From JBJXGE01 sp046154185 (GTDB lineage: Bacteria > Planctomycetota > UBA8108 > UBA1146 > JAJFFE01), in NCBI GenBank assembly GCA_046154185.1, contig JBJXGE010000066.1:1-64000 (forward strand): a DNA stretch of 64,000 bases. The letters are read 5' to 3'. The notes beneath the pieces are model-generated. The model worked only from the letters and a program-made list of their open reading frames with translations. It searched no databases and was not told the DNA's origin. Below are positions 19,368-27,529 of this stretch, piece by piece. Numbering within the stretch: position 1 is the first letter of the stretch; each line of letters starts with the position of its first letter. The translations under genes and the position numbers were made by a program.

Positions 19368-20063
19368 TTACCGTCGCGCCGCGTGAAACTCGGCGAGCGA
19401 GTGATTCGCGGCGACGATCGTCGCGAGCCGCTCGGTGATCTGCGCGAGCGCCGCCCCCGGCAAAGCCATATATGCCTCGTTGTCACCGAGACCCGTGTAT
19501 ACGCGATTGCCGATACAACCGAGACTCAGCGCGCCAAGCCCGCTCTCGATGACGTCCGGGATCATCCCGCACGTCGGCCGGCCGAGCGCGCCGCTCTTCG
19601 ATTCGAGCCCGAGCGCCATCAGCGTCTCGTTAAGCAGCATCAATTGCCGGGCGCCGCCTCGCACGAGCACGACCTCGGGTTCCAAGTCGGTCGGCAAATC
19701 CGCAGCGGTGAGCGGATAGTACGCCGCGAAGCGAAACTCGCGCTTGCGCCGCGGCAAACGCGCAACTTCGTCCGTGGTGAGATACGACAACCCCACCATC
19801 GTTTGTACGAGCCCCGCCAGCTCTTCGTGCTTGGCAGGCGGCAGGTCGACATTGTGCGTGTGCGCACCGACGGGACATCCGAAGTGATCCGTCGCCTCGG
19901 TGTAGAATGCCGCGCCCTCGGCCGCGCGTTGCCAAAAAGTGCAACCCGATGGCGCGGTCGCGGTCATGCGCGCAAGCGCGAGCGGCCGCTTGTCGAGAAA
20001 TGCAACTCCCACTGGCGGATGTTCGAGGGCCAATAACTCTTGCAACCGATGATTCTTCGCCAT
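19368..20063 (-). CDS. DUF169 family protein
   Basis: A 231-residue protein matching the DUF169 family: an N-terminal HPPVGVAFLDKRPL segment, a Cys in PSGCTFWQRA, a second in HFGCPVGAHTHN, and late Cys residues in GRPTCGMIP and LSLGCIGNR. Function of the family is unknown; conserved Cys residues suggest metal or cofactor binding (inference). The ATG at 20063 shares one base with the nfuA stop (TGATG), so coupled translation is likely; an alternative GTG at 20066 adds one residue. Confidence 0.8.
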   Translation of the reverse strand: MAKNHRLQELLALEHPPVGVAFLDKRPLALARMTATAPSGCTFWQRAAEGAAFYTEATDHFGCPVGAHTHNVDLPPAKHEELAGLVQTMVGLSYLTTDEVARLPRRKREFRFAAYYPLTAADLPTDLEPEVVLVRGGARQLMLLNETLMALGLESKSGALGRPTCGMIPDVIESGLGALSLGCIGNRVYTGLGDNEAYMALPGAALAQITERLATIVAANHSLAEFHAARR

Positions 20064-20659
20064 CACTTCTTACTCGGAGCGTAGTAGGGATTGGCGCCGG
20101 AAGCATGGTCGGTGTTGTCGTAGATCTCCGTGATCTGCGGCAACTCCTTGCGCAGCACGCGCTCGACGCCTTGCTTGAGCGTTGCCGAAGCCATGCCGCA
20201 GCCCTGGCAACCGCCGGTCATGTTCACGAACACCACCGTCTCCCGCACATCGACGACTTCAATGAAGCCACCGTGACTCGCGACCATCGGATTGATCTGG
20301 TGGTTGAGTACATCCTGCACTTGCAGCATGAGTTCGTTTTCTTGCTGGTCTCGCTCCCGCTTCGGATCGGCGACCGGGATGGCCGCGTAGTGCCGTTCGA
20401 TCGTCTGCGTCACGGTCTGTAATACGGCGGACCACGGACCGGCGTCATTCGCGCGGCAAATAGTTACCTTGTTCGCTTGCAACAACACGGCCGACACGCA
20501 TTCGAGCTTGAGCAACGACTGCGCGAGCGGACTCGACTCAGCCTCGGCGACGCTGTCGAAATAGAGCGGGCCCGCCGGCGCAACTTGCAAATTCAGCTCG
20601 AGGTCAGCGGCATCGGAATTCTCTTCGGTCTTGCCCACGGCAATTTGTATGTCAGCCAT
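20063..20659 (-). CDS. nfuA: NfuA-type Fe-S cluster carrier
   Basis: A 198-residue two-domain iron-sulfur carrier. The N-terminal part (about 20-100; QVAPAGPLYFDSVAEAESSPLAQSLL) is the degenerate scaffold-like domain. The C-terminal NifU domain (about 110-180) carries VASHGGFIEVVDV and the cluster-binding CxxC in TGGCQGCGMA. Such proteins carry 4Fe-4S clusters to clients. The gene sits between the radical SAM selenoprotein gene (about 54 bases upstream once read-through is counted) and the DUF169 gene, so the radical SAM enzyme is a plausible local client. Confidence 0.92.
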   Translation of the reverse strand: MADIQIAVGKTEENSDAADLELNLQVAPAGPLYFDSVAEAESSPLAQSLLKLECVSAVLLQANKVTICRANDAGPWSAVLQTVTQTIERHYAAIPVADPKRERDQQENELMLQVQDVLNHQINPMVASHGGFIEVVDVRETVVFVNMTGGCQGCGMASATLKQGVERVLRKELPQITEIYDNTDHASGANPYYAPSKK

Positions 20660-20713
20660 GTTCGATCGTTTTCCGTTTCAAACCTACGAATTCGCGCTCC
20701 ATCTTGCTCGGAC

Positions 20714-22204
20714 TCAATCAGCGGCCATTCTCCCGATTCGCGGCGAGGTTACTAGGCCCAACTGGGCCTGCGTCGGTTCCGCTCAGCAAAACCACGCTTC
20801 GGTGAGGCGCGGCGGGCGCGCGAGCCAGCTCGGCAGTGGACGCGGTGGACGCGTGAGAGTCGTTGGACGGCCACCGCCCGCGCGCAAGCGGCGCTCGGCG
20901 AGCGTGCGCAACTCGGCGAAGGCGAGTTCCGGAGCGTAGCGTTCGCCCATGTGGCGCTCGACGAGCGCGAGCGCCTCGCGCTGGAGCGCGTCCATTTCCG
21001 AGTCGGGGTGGCGCCATTCGTAGCTGAAATTCTCCGCGTCGAGCGCGCCGAGATGCGGCGTCATCTCGGGTCGCGCGAGCAGCAGCGACCCGGGTGGCAA
21101 CAACAGTCGAATCGCGTACTGAATGGGATCGACGCTCGTCACGAGCGCGTGCGTTTCGACGAGCTCGAACATCTCGAGGTAGTCGGCGCGCGTCGTCCAG
21201 GGTGTAAACGGCAGGAACGACGGGCGCAGCGTGATGCCGGCGGCGTGGACGTGCGCCACCGCCTCGAGCGCATCGCGCGCCGTGTGTCGCTTATCGAGGA
21301 TCGAGAGCACGTGGTCGCTGAAAGACTCGAGCGCAGAGACGATGAACACGCAGCCGGTGCGCGCGAATTCGGCGAGGTGCGCGCGGTGTTTGAGTAAGTG
21401 CTCGACCTTCGCGGTGAAATCGTAGCTTACATCCGGGTGGCGCGCGTGGAGCGCGCGCACGAGCTCGAGCGCATGCCGCGGACCATTCAAGAAATCGGGA
21501 TCGCTGAACGTGATGTGCCCGGCGCCCGCCGCAATCTCCGCATCGATGTCCGCGAGTACGTCCGCGCGCGGGACCGCGGTGAAGCGCCCTTCGAAGACCG
21601 GCGGAATCGGACAATGCCGACAGTGATGCTTGCAGCCGTGCGTCCCCGCGACGGCGCCCGCGAGAATCTCGCGCTCGTCGCGAACGAGGCGCGCGTAGCG
21701 ACTCAAGGGCGGCAACGAGTAGCGATTCGACGGCGCCGACGACGCCGGCGGCGCGAGCGAAATTGCGCCGAGTGATTGCGTCGCCAATGCAACAAGCGCG
21801 GCGTGTTCGTCGCCAGCGACGCACGAGTCCGCGCCTTGTGCGAGCAAATACGCGCGGTTCATGTCCGCGTAGAGTCCATAGAAACTGATGTGCGCCTGCG
21901 CGTTGACAGCTTTGATTTGCCGAAACACGCGCAGCCCGAGGCGCAAGGCGGTGTGCATCGGCACTGAGATGCCCACGAAGCGCGCCGCACGCACGCGGTC
22001 GGGGTCGAGCGGCTCAATCGCGAGGTCGAGCGCGTCGATCTCGATGCCGGCTGCCGCAAACGCTCGCGCCGGGCCGGTGATACCCAGCGGTCGATGACCG
22101 AGTTCGTAACAGGAGATCAAGACCACCGCTCGAGTGACCAGCGCGTGATCGACTGGGTCGGACGCGACGCTTCCTGCTTTGGGCGTTGTTCCTGACGCTA
22201 GCAT
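20714..22204 (-). CDS. Radical SAM selenoprotein with C-terminal CUAEP tail (B12-binding-like N-terminus)
   Basis: A radical SAM protein with an N-terminal cobalamin-binding-like Rossmann domain (VVLISCYELGHRPLGI onward) and the 4Fe-4S motif GCKHHCRHC (Cys191, Cys195, Cys198). The frame meets TGA at 20785-20783 right after TEAWFC. Reading on gives Ala-Glu-Pro and 19 more residues to a second TGA at 20716-20714. The result is a Cys473-Sec474-Ala-Glu-Pro tail, the signature of the CUAEP/CCAEP-tail radical SAM family. A hairpin at 20769-20754 follows the UGA. Total length is 496 residues with Sec. The ATG at 22204 has GGAG 9 bases upstream; a GTG at 22249 is an alternative. Substrate is unknown. 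Conventional annotation would end the gene at 20783. Confidence 0.85.
20754..20769 (-). promoter_or_regulatory. Predicted bacterial SECIS hairpin for the radical SAM selenoprotein
   Basis: On the minus strand, 13 bases after the UGA codon, a perfect 6-base-pair stem (AGGCCC / GGGCCT) encloses the loop AGTT. Bacterial SECIS elements are small hairpins within about 40 bases 3' of the UGA, with a G-U pair of bases in the loop contacted by SelB; this one has GU in its loop. It is coding sequence at the same time. Confidence 0.65.
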
Positions 22205-22299
22205 TCTGCCCGGCTCCGTACTTGCTTGCCGAATCGCGTACAACGCCACGCAGCGGCTTGCTTGTTACACTGCCGCCGCTCGCTACAATGCCCGACCGG

Positions 22300-22344
22300 G
22301 TTTTGCGATACTGGTTTTTGCGATACTGGTTTTTGCGAAACAGT
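22300..22344. repeat. Three tandem 15-base repeats in the divergent promoter region
   Basis: Between the radical SAM start (22204) and the M16 peptidase start (22408) a 15-base unit (TTTTTGCGATACTGG) occurs three times in direct order at 22300-22314, 22315-22329 and 22330-22344; the first copy differs at one base and the third diverges in its last part (GAAACAGT). The position between divergent genes would fit an operator or replication slippage; no regulator is identified. Confidence 0.8.
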
Positions 22345-22407
22345 CACGGCACGGAGATTCCTTCGAGTTTGCTGGTCACCAACACTCGCCCGAGAGGTTT
22401 CAATCGG

Positions 22408-25308
22408 ATGGAACGATCTCGCTTCGCCTTCATTGCGTTGGCCGTTTTCGCGCTGAGTCTTGCCGGCTGCGCCGGAACCGCCGCGCGCATGCCCGACGAT
22501 ACCGCATCGGCCCTGACTTCGCCTGGGACGATCTCCGCAGCGGCCGACGCCGCCGCGATCACGAAGGCGAAAGGCACGGCGCTGCCCCGCGATCCCGACA
22601 ACGTCACCGGCAGCTTCGCCAATGGCTTCCAGTACATCGTGCGCCATCACACCAATCCGCCGGGACGTGTCGAGTTACAGCTTCACATCAAAACGGGCGC
22701 TTTGAATGAGACCGCGACGCAGAATGGTCTCGCGCACTTTCTCGAGCACATGTGTTTCAACGGCTCAACACACTTTGCACCCGGTGAACTCATTCCCTAC
22801 ATGAATCAACTCGGCATGCAGTTCGGCGCCGACTCGAATGCGCACACGACGTATCACGAGACGGTCTACAAATTGTCGATGCCTGACAACAAGCCGGAGA
22901 CGATCGACAAGGCGCTCACGATTTTCTCGGACTTCGCGAACGGGTTGTTGCTGCTCGATGCCGAGATTGACAAAGAGCGCGACATCATCAGCAACGAGAA
23001 AGGCACGCGCAAAGGCGCGATGCAACGCATGCAGGAGAAGGGCCAAGAGCTGCTATTCGCGGGCACGCGCTTCGCGACGCACAACATCATTGGTACCGAC
23101 GACGTGATCATGAAGTCGCCACGCGCGGAATTCGTCGATTATTGGAACACGTGGTATCGACCGGAACTCATGACGCTGATCGTGGTCGGCGAAGTCGACT
23201 CACAGCAACTCATCGAAAAGGCCAAGACCAGTTTTGCCGCTCTGACCGCGCGTGCGCCCGCGCGCCCGCAGCAAGGCACGGGCATTAAGCCGTTCACTGC
23301 GGAGCGGGCGTTCGTGATTACCGATCCTGAGCAAGTGACCGGCATGGTTCAGGTCATCGCGGCGCACGCGGGTGCAGCGCCGGCCAGCACTGTTGAGGAG
23401 TTGCGCGCCGAAGAGCTGCGCGCTATTGGTCCGTGGGTCGTCAATCGGCGACTCCAAGATCGCGTGCAGCGCGGCGAAGCGGCGTTCTTCGGCGGCGGAC
23501 TCGGCGTCGTTCCGCTCTTTAGCGACGCGCTGCTCGCAACCGGTGCAGTCGCGGGTGAGGCGAGTAAATGGAATGAAATGCTCGCTCAACTCGTCGAGGA
23601 GACGCTCCGTGCGGTCGAGCACGGCGTGACGAGCGCCGAACTCGAGCTCGCGAAGAAAGAGATTCTCGCCGCCGCCGAACGCGATGTCGTGACGGCGCCG
23701 ACGCTCAACGCCAATGCGCTCATCGGGAGGTTCGCTGGCCAGGTCGGTTTGGGAGAGCCGATCATCTCGGCCGCCCAGCGACTCGAGCTCGTGAAACAGA
23801 TCTTGCCCGCCATCTCCGTCGAAGACGTCAACCGCCGCTTCGCGGCGGACTACCGCTCGCAGCCGTTCACTTACGTGCTGCTCATGCCGGAGCAGGTAGA
23901 ACCAAAACTGCCGACCAGCGATGACGTGCTGACCGCAGCGCGCGCGGCGTGGGCTCGACGGTCGGCGGAAGTCGTCGAACAGCAAGTTGCGACGAGCCTC
24001 CTCGAAGCGTTGCCGAATCCTGGCACGGTTCGGGCGACCAGCAAGGACGCCGATCTCAACGTGACGCGGCTCGAACTTTCGAACGGCGCGATCGTGCACC
24101 ATCGCTTCATGGACTACAAAAAGGACCTCGTGACGGTCACGATCACTTTGCCGGGCGGAGTGATCGAGGAGACGACCGCCAACCGCGGCGTCTCGGAAGT
24201 GGCGAGCCTGATCGGCGCGACGTCGCGGCTCAGCTCGTCGCAGATCCGCGATCTCATGACGGGCAAGACCGTCAGCGTCAGCGCCAACATCGGCCTCGAT
24301 GCCTGCACGGTCCAAGTGAGCGGACCGCCCGCCGAGATGGAAGATGGATTGAAGCTCGCCTACGCCATGATGACCGACGGCATTATCGAGCCCAGCGCGC
24401 TCGACAATTGGAAGAAGTCGACGAAACAAGCCATGGAGATGGCGAAAACACAGGCGCCGGCAGTCGTGATCGAGGCGATGGGCAGGACGTTTTTCGGCGG
24501 TGATCCGCGCTTCGCGCGTCTCACCGAAGCGCAAATCGAGCAGCAGACTACTGGCGCCGGCGAGGCGTGGGCGCGTCGCTTCCTAGGTCGTGCGCCGATG
24601 GAAGTCGCGATCGTCGGCGACATGCCGCTCGAGCAAATCGAGCCGCTCGTGTGCCGCTACATCGGCTCGTTGCCGCCGGCGCGCGAAGGGTTTGATGCGC
24701 TGTCGAGCGTACGCAAGCTCGGACGCGGTCCCGGGCCCTACGCGGAAACGGCGACGTTTGAGTCGATCACGCCGCAGGCGGCGGTCGCGGCGGGTTTCGT
24801 CGGCGGCGACAGCACCGATGTCGCGACGCGCCGAAAGCTGTCGATGGTCGCGGAGATTCTCTCGGTGCGCATGATAAAAAGACTGCGCGAAGACTTGCAG
24901 CTCGTGTACGGAATTCGCTGCATCCATCAACCAGCCGAAGCGATCCCCGGGACCGGACAGTTCTTCGCGTTCGCGCAAGCCGATGCCGAAAACGGCGAGA
25001 AACTCGCAGTCGAGATCCACGCAATGATGCGGGAGTTCGCCACGAATGGCCCGACCGAAGAAGAAATGGAGGTCGCGCGCAAGCAGATCGCCAATACGCT
25101 CGACAAGCAGCTCCTAGAACCCAGGTACTGGCTCGCGCAACTCGACGATCTCGAGTACCGCGGCCGGAAGCTCGACGAGTTCAAGGGAATCGTCGAGTAC
25201 TACAACCAGATCACGGCCGCGCAACTGCGTGAAACGGCGAGCCGCATGTTCGTCGCGGACAAAGAAATTCGACTGCTCGCGGTGCCGAAGGCGCCGGCGG
25301 TGAATTGA
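22408..25308 (+). CDS. M16 family zinc metallopeptidase, predicted lipoprotein
   Basis: A 966-residue pitrilysin/insulinase-family protein with two M16 halves. The inverted zinc motif HFLEH is at His110, Glu113 and His114, with further acidic ligand candidates in the SNEKGTRKGAM region. The second half (from about residue 540) lacks the zinc motif, as usual for the partner half of the clam shell. The N-terminus is a lipoprotein signal with lipobox LAGC (Cys21). The start at 22408 was chosen for the GAGAGG site at 22392-22397; upstream in-frame sequence crosses the tandem repeats. It likely degrades peptides in the periplasm. Confidence 0.92.
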   Translation: MERSRFAFIALAVFALSLAGCAGTAARMPDDTASALTSPGTISAAADAAAITKAKGTALPRDPDNVTGSFANGFQYIVRHHTNPPGRVELQLHIKTGALNETATQNGLAHFLEHMCFNGSTHFAPGELIPYMNQLGMQFGADSNAHTTYHETVYKLSMPDNKPETIDKALTIFSDFANGLLLLDAEIDKERDIISNEKGTRKGAMQRMQEKGQELLFAGTRFATHNIIGTDDVIMKSPRAEFVDYWNTWYRPELMTLIVVGEVDSQQLIEKAKTSFAALTARAPARPQQGTGIKPFTAERAFVITDPEQVTGMVQVIAAHAGAAPASTVEELRAEELRAIGPWVVNRRLQDRVQRGEAAFFGGGLGVVPLFSDALLATGAVAGEASKWNEMLAQLVEETLRAVEHGVTSAELELAKKEILAAAERDVVTAPTLNANALIGRFAGQVGLGEPIISAAQRLELVKQILPAISVEDVNRRFAADYRSQPFTYVLLMPEQVEPKLPTSDDVLTAARAAWARRSAEVVEQQVATSLLEALPNPGTVRATSKDADLNVTRLELSNGAIVHHRFMDYKKDLVTVTITLPGGVIEETTANRGVSEVASLIGATSRLSSSQIRDLMTGKTVSVSANIGLDACTVQVSGPPAEMEDGLKLAYAMMTDGIIEPSALDNWKKSTKQAMEMAKTQAPAVVIEAMGRTFFGGDPRFARLTEAQIEQQTTGAGEAWARRFLGRAPMEVAIVGDMPLEQIEPLVCRYIGSLPPAREGFDALSSVRKLGRGPGPYAETATFESITPQAAVAAGFVGGDSTDVATRRKLSMVAEILSVRMIKRLREDLQLVYGIRCIHQPAEAIPGTGQFFAFAQADAENGEKLAVEIHAMMREFATNGPTEEEMEVARKQIANTLDKQLLEPRYWLAQLDDLEYRGRKLDEFKGIVEYYNQITAAQLRETASRMFVADKEIRLLAVPKAPAVN

Positions 25309-25335
25309 GCGCAAACACTTTCCCGCTGCGCGCGA

Positions 25336-25626
25336 ATGGGTGAACGTATGGACTTGGACCAACTACCGGGCGGCGATCTCGTGCGCACAGGAGTCGCCGA
25401 CTTGGAGCGTCGAACCGAGTCCGTCGAAGCGCTGTTGGTCTCAATGGCGCTGCGGCAGCTCCGCGCGCTTGGACTCGAGGTCGCTTCGCCCATCGAGTCG
25501 CCGGAACTCAAGCTCTACCGGCGACTCGAGGTGGAGCTGGGCGACGAGGCGGCGCACTCGCGCTACAACGCGCTACGGCGCCGCTTGGTCAGCTTTATCA
25601 AGACGGCCCAATGCGCGACACCGTAA
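25336..25626 (+). CDS. Small protein, putative antitoxin-side partner of the nucleotidyltransferase
   Basis: A 96-residue, Leu- and Arg-rich, probably helical protein (SVEALLVSMALRQLRALGLEV; YNALRRRLVSFIKTA). I recognise no family. It overlaps the downstream nucleotidyltransferase gene by 16 bases, an arrangement common in toxin-antitoxin pairs. An in-frame ATG at 25348 is an alternative start with a GGTGAA upstream. Confidence 0.65.
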   Translation: MGERMDLDQLPGGDLVRTGVADLERRTESVEALLVSMALRQLRALGLEVASPIESPELKLYRRLEVELGDEAAHSRYNALRRRLVSFIKTAQCATP

Positions 25627-26141
25627 CGTTTCTGCAAATCGAAGCGCTGATGCGCGAACTCGGGAGGCGCGTTCGCGAGCCGGCTCGCGTCTACTTCGTT
25701 GGCGGTACAACTGCCGTGATGTTTGGCTGGCGAGCGAGCACGATCGACATCGATGTTCGACTCGAGCCAGATCGCGCGATCTTGGCGCACATTCCAGAAC
25801 TAAAGCGCGAGTTACGCCTGAATATCGAACTCGCCAGTCCCGCAGACTTCGTGCCAGAGCTGCCCGGGTGGGAAGCGCGCAGCATCTTCATCGCCCAACA
25901 CGGCCTCGTGACGTTTCTTCACTACGATTTCTATGGGCAGATTCTCGCCAAGATCGAGCGGGGCTTCGAGCAAGACCTGAGCGACGCGGACGCGATGGCG
26001 CGCGGTGGCCACTTCGAAGCGAATCGGCTCCTCGAACTCTTCCGCGCCGTCGAAGGCGAGTTCATCCGTTTCCCGGCGATCGACCACGCCCGCCTCGGGC
26101 AAAAAGTACGAGACTTCTGCGGGCGGCGCGGCGGCTCCTGA
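25611..26141 (+). CDS. Nucleotidyltransferase-fold protein (DUF6036/AbiEii-like)
   Basis: A 176-residue protein with the pol-beta nucleotidyltransferase signature: VYFVGGTTAVMFGW (the GG motif, about residues 27-40) followed by STIDIDVRLE with Asp46 and Asp48 as the metal-binding acidic pair. This pattern matches DUF6036/AbiEii-type minimal nucleotidyltransferases, several of which are the toxin arm of two-gene modules. It overlaps the preceding 96-residue gene and touches the aldehyde dehydrogenase gene end to end (no base between convergent stops). Confidence 0.78.
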   Translation: MRDTVTFLQIEALMRELGRRVREPARVYFVGGTTAVMFGWRASTIDIDVRLEPDRAILAHIPELKRELRLNIELASPADFVPELPGWEARSIFIAQHGLVTFLHYDFYGQILAKIERGFEQDLSDADAMARGGHFEANRLLELFRAVEGEFIRFPAIDHARLGQKVRDFCGRRGGS

Positions 26142-27521
26142 TCACCGGCTCCGGGTGAGGACGCGGACCTGCGCAAATTGACGGTGGCCGGACGGTGAGC
26201 CATGGAAGCCGTAGCCGCTTTCCTTCGCGCCGACCCACGGTGTGCCTTCGGCGCCGCCGCAACTTTTGTTGATGCCGATCATGCCGGCGTCGAGGCGGCG
26301 CGCGACGGCGGTCGCGCGCGCGGCGTCGGCGCCGAACACCACGGCGCCAAGGCCGTACGGGGTTCGGTTCGCGCGCGTGATCGCATCGCCAACGTCGACA
26401 AATTTCTGGAGGCACGTCACGGGGCCGAAAGTCTCCTCGTGCAAGATCGCCGCGTCATCCGGTAAATCGGCTAGTACCGTCGGCATGACAAAATTGTCGT
26501 GATGCCCGCGATTTCCCGTGACGACACGCGCGCCTCTCCGCGTCGCATCGTCGATGAGCCCGAGCACGTGGTCGCGTTGGCGCGCATTCACGACTGGCCC
26601 CACCTGTACTCCGGAGTCGAGACCGCTGCCGACGCGCATCTGCTGCGTGAACCCGGCCAGCTTGCCCTCAAAGGCGTTCGCGATTTTGGCGTCGACGTAG
26701 ATGCGCTCGGTCGACACGCAAACCTGGCCGGCGTTGCGAAAACTATTGTTTGCAGCGAACCGCGCCGCCGCGTCGAGATCGGCATCGTCGAGCACAATCA
26801 GCGGGTCTTTCCCGCCGAGTTCCAGGATGACGCGCTTCAGTCCACTCGCCGCTGCCGCGAGAATGTGCTTCCCGGCCGCGCGTGAACCCGTAAACGCGAT
26901 GAGATCGACCGCCGCGTTGACGAGCGCCTTCCCTTGCTCCTCGTCGCCGTGCACGACTTGCAGCACATCGCGTGGCAGGCACTCGTTCAAGACCGCGGCG
27001 TAGGCATCGGCGATGAGCGGCGTTTCTTCCGATGGTTTCAATATGACCGTGTTCCCGGCGATAAGAGCCGGTAACACCATCCATTGCGGCATCGCGATCG
27101 GGAAATTCCAGGGTGTGATCGCGGCGCACACGCCGAAAGGATCGTAATAAATCGTTGAGACGACATCGCCGTTCGCGATCTCTTCGGGCGCCAAAGCGGC
27201 CGCCATTTCATCGACCGCCTTCGCGAGTCCGGCGCCGCAACCGCGCACTTCGCCGATGGCCTCTTTGAGCGGCTTGCCCATCTCCCGCGTAATCAAGCGT
27301 CCAAGCTCATCCGCCCGCTCGATGAGTCGCTGACCTGCCGGTCGCAGCAGCTCCGCGCGCGCGCGCGCCGTCTCCCCGCGCCAACGACCGCACGCCGCGC
27401 GGGCGCGCGCCACGACGCTCGCGATTTCCGCCACCGTAGTGACGGGAACTTCGCCGACAACTTCTCCCGTCGCCGGATCGATCGAAGCCAACAGTCGCTG
27501 CGTCTGCTTCTGCATCTCCAT
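26142..27521 (-). CDS. Aldehyde dehydrogenase (succinate-semialdehyde dehydrogenase-like)
   Basis: A 459-residue NAD(P)-dependent aldehyde dehydrogenase. The cofactor-binding segment FGVCAAITPWNFPIAMP, the general base in ELGGKDPLIV, the nucleophile Cys in NAGQVCVSTER and the late EETFGPV motif are all present. It most resembles succinate-semialdehyde dehydrogenases, but substrate cannot be fixed from motifs. The ATG at 27521 follows GAGAGGGA; a TTG at 27533 overlapping the stop of the upstream secreted-hydrolase gene is less likely. The two minus-strand genes are about 8 bases apart and may be cotranscribed. Confidence 0.9.
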   Translation of the reverse strand: MEMQKQTQRLLASIDPATGEVVGEVPVTTVAEIASVVARARAACGRWRGETARARAELLRPAGQRLIERADELGRLITREMGKPLKEAIGEVRGCGAGLAKAVDEMAAALAPEEIANGDVVSTIYYDPFGVCAAITPWNFPIAMPQWMVLPALIAGNTVILKPSEETPLIADAYAAVLNECLPRDVLQVVHGDEEQGKALVNAAVDLIAFTGSRAAGKHILAAAASGLKRVILELGGKDPLIVLDDADLDAAARFAANNSFRNAGQVCVSTERIYVDAKIANAFEGKLAGFTQQMRVGSGLDSGVQVGPVVNARQRDHVLGLIDDATRRGARVVTGNRGHHDNFVMPTVLADLPDDAAILHEETFGPVTCLQKFVDVGDAITRANRTPYGLGAVVFGADAARATAVARRLDAGMIGINKSCGGAEGTPWVGAKESGYGFHGSPSGHRQFAQVRVLTRSR

Positions 27522-27529
27522 CGTCCCTC

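Noticed and set aside
20783..22249. Radical SAM gene ending at the first TGA and starting at GTG 22249
   Set aside because: The TGA is followed in frame by AEP and a SECIS-like hairpin, fitting the CUAEP family; ATG 22204 has a better ribosome site than GTG 22249.
23200..24534. 444-codon minus-strand open frame opposite the M16 peptidase
   Set aside because: Antisense of conserved peptidase sequence; no motif of its own.
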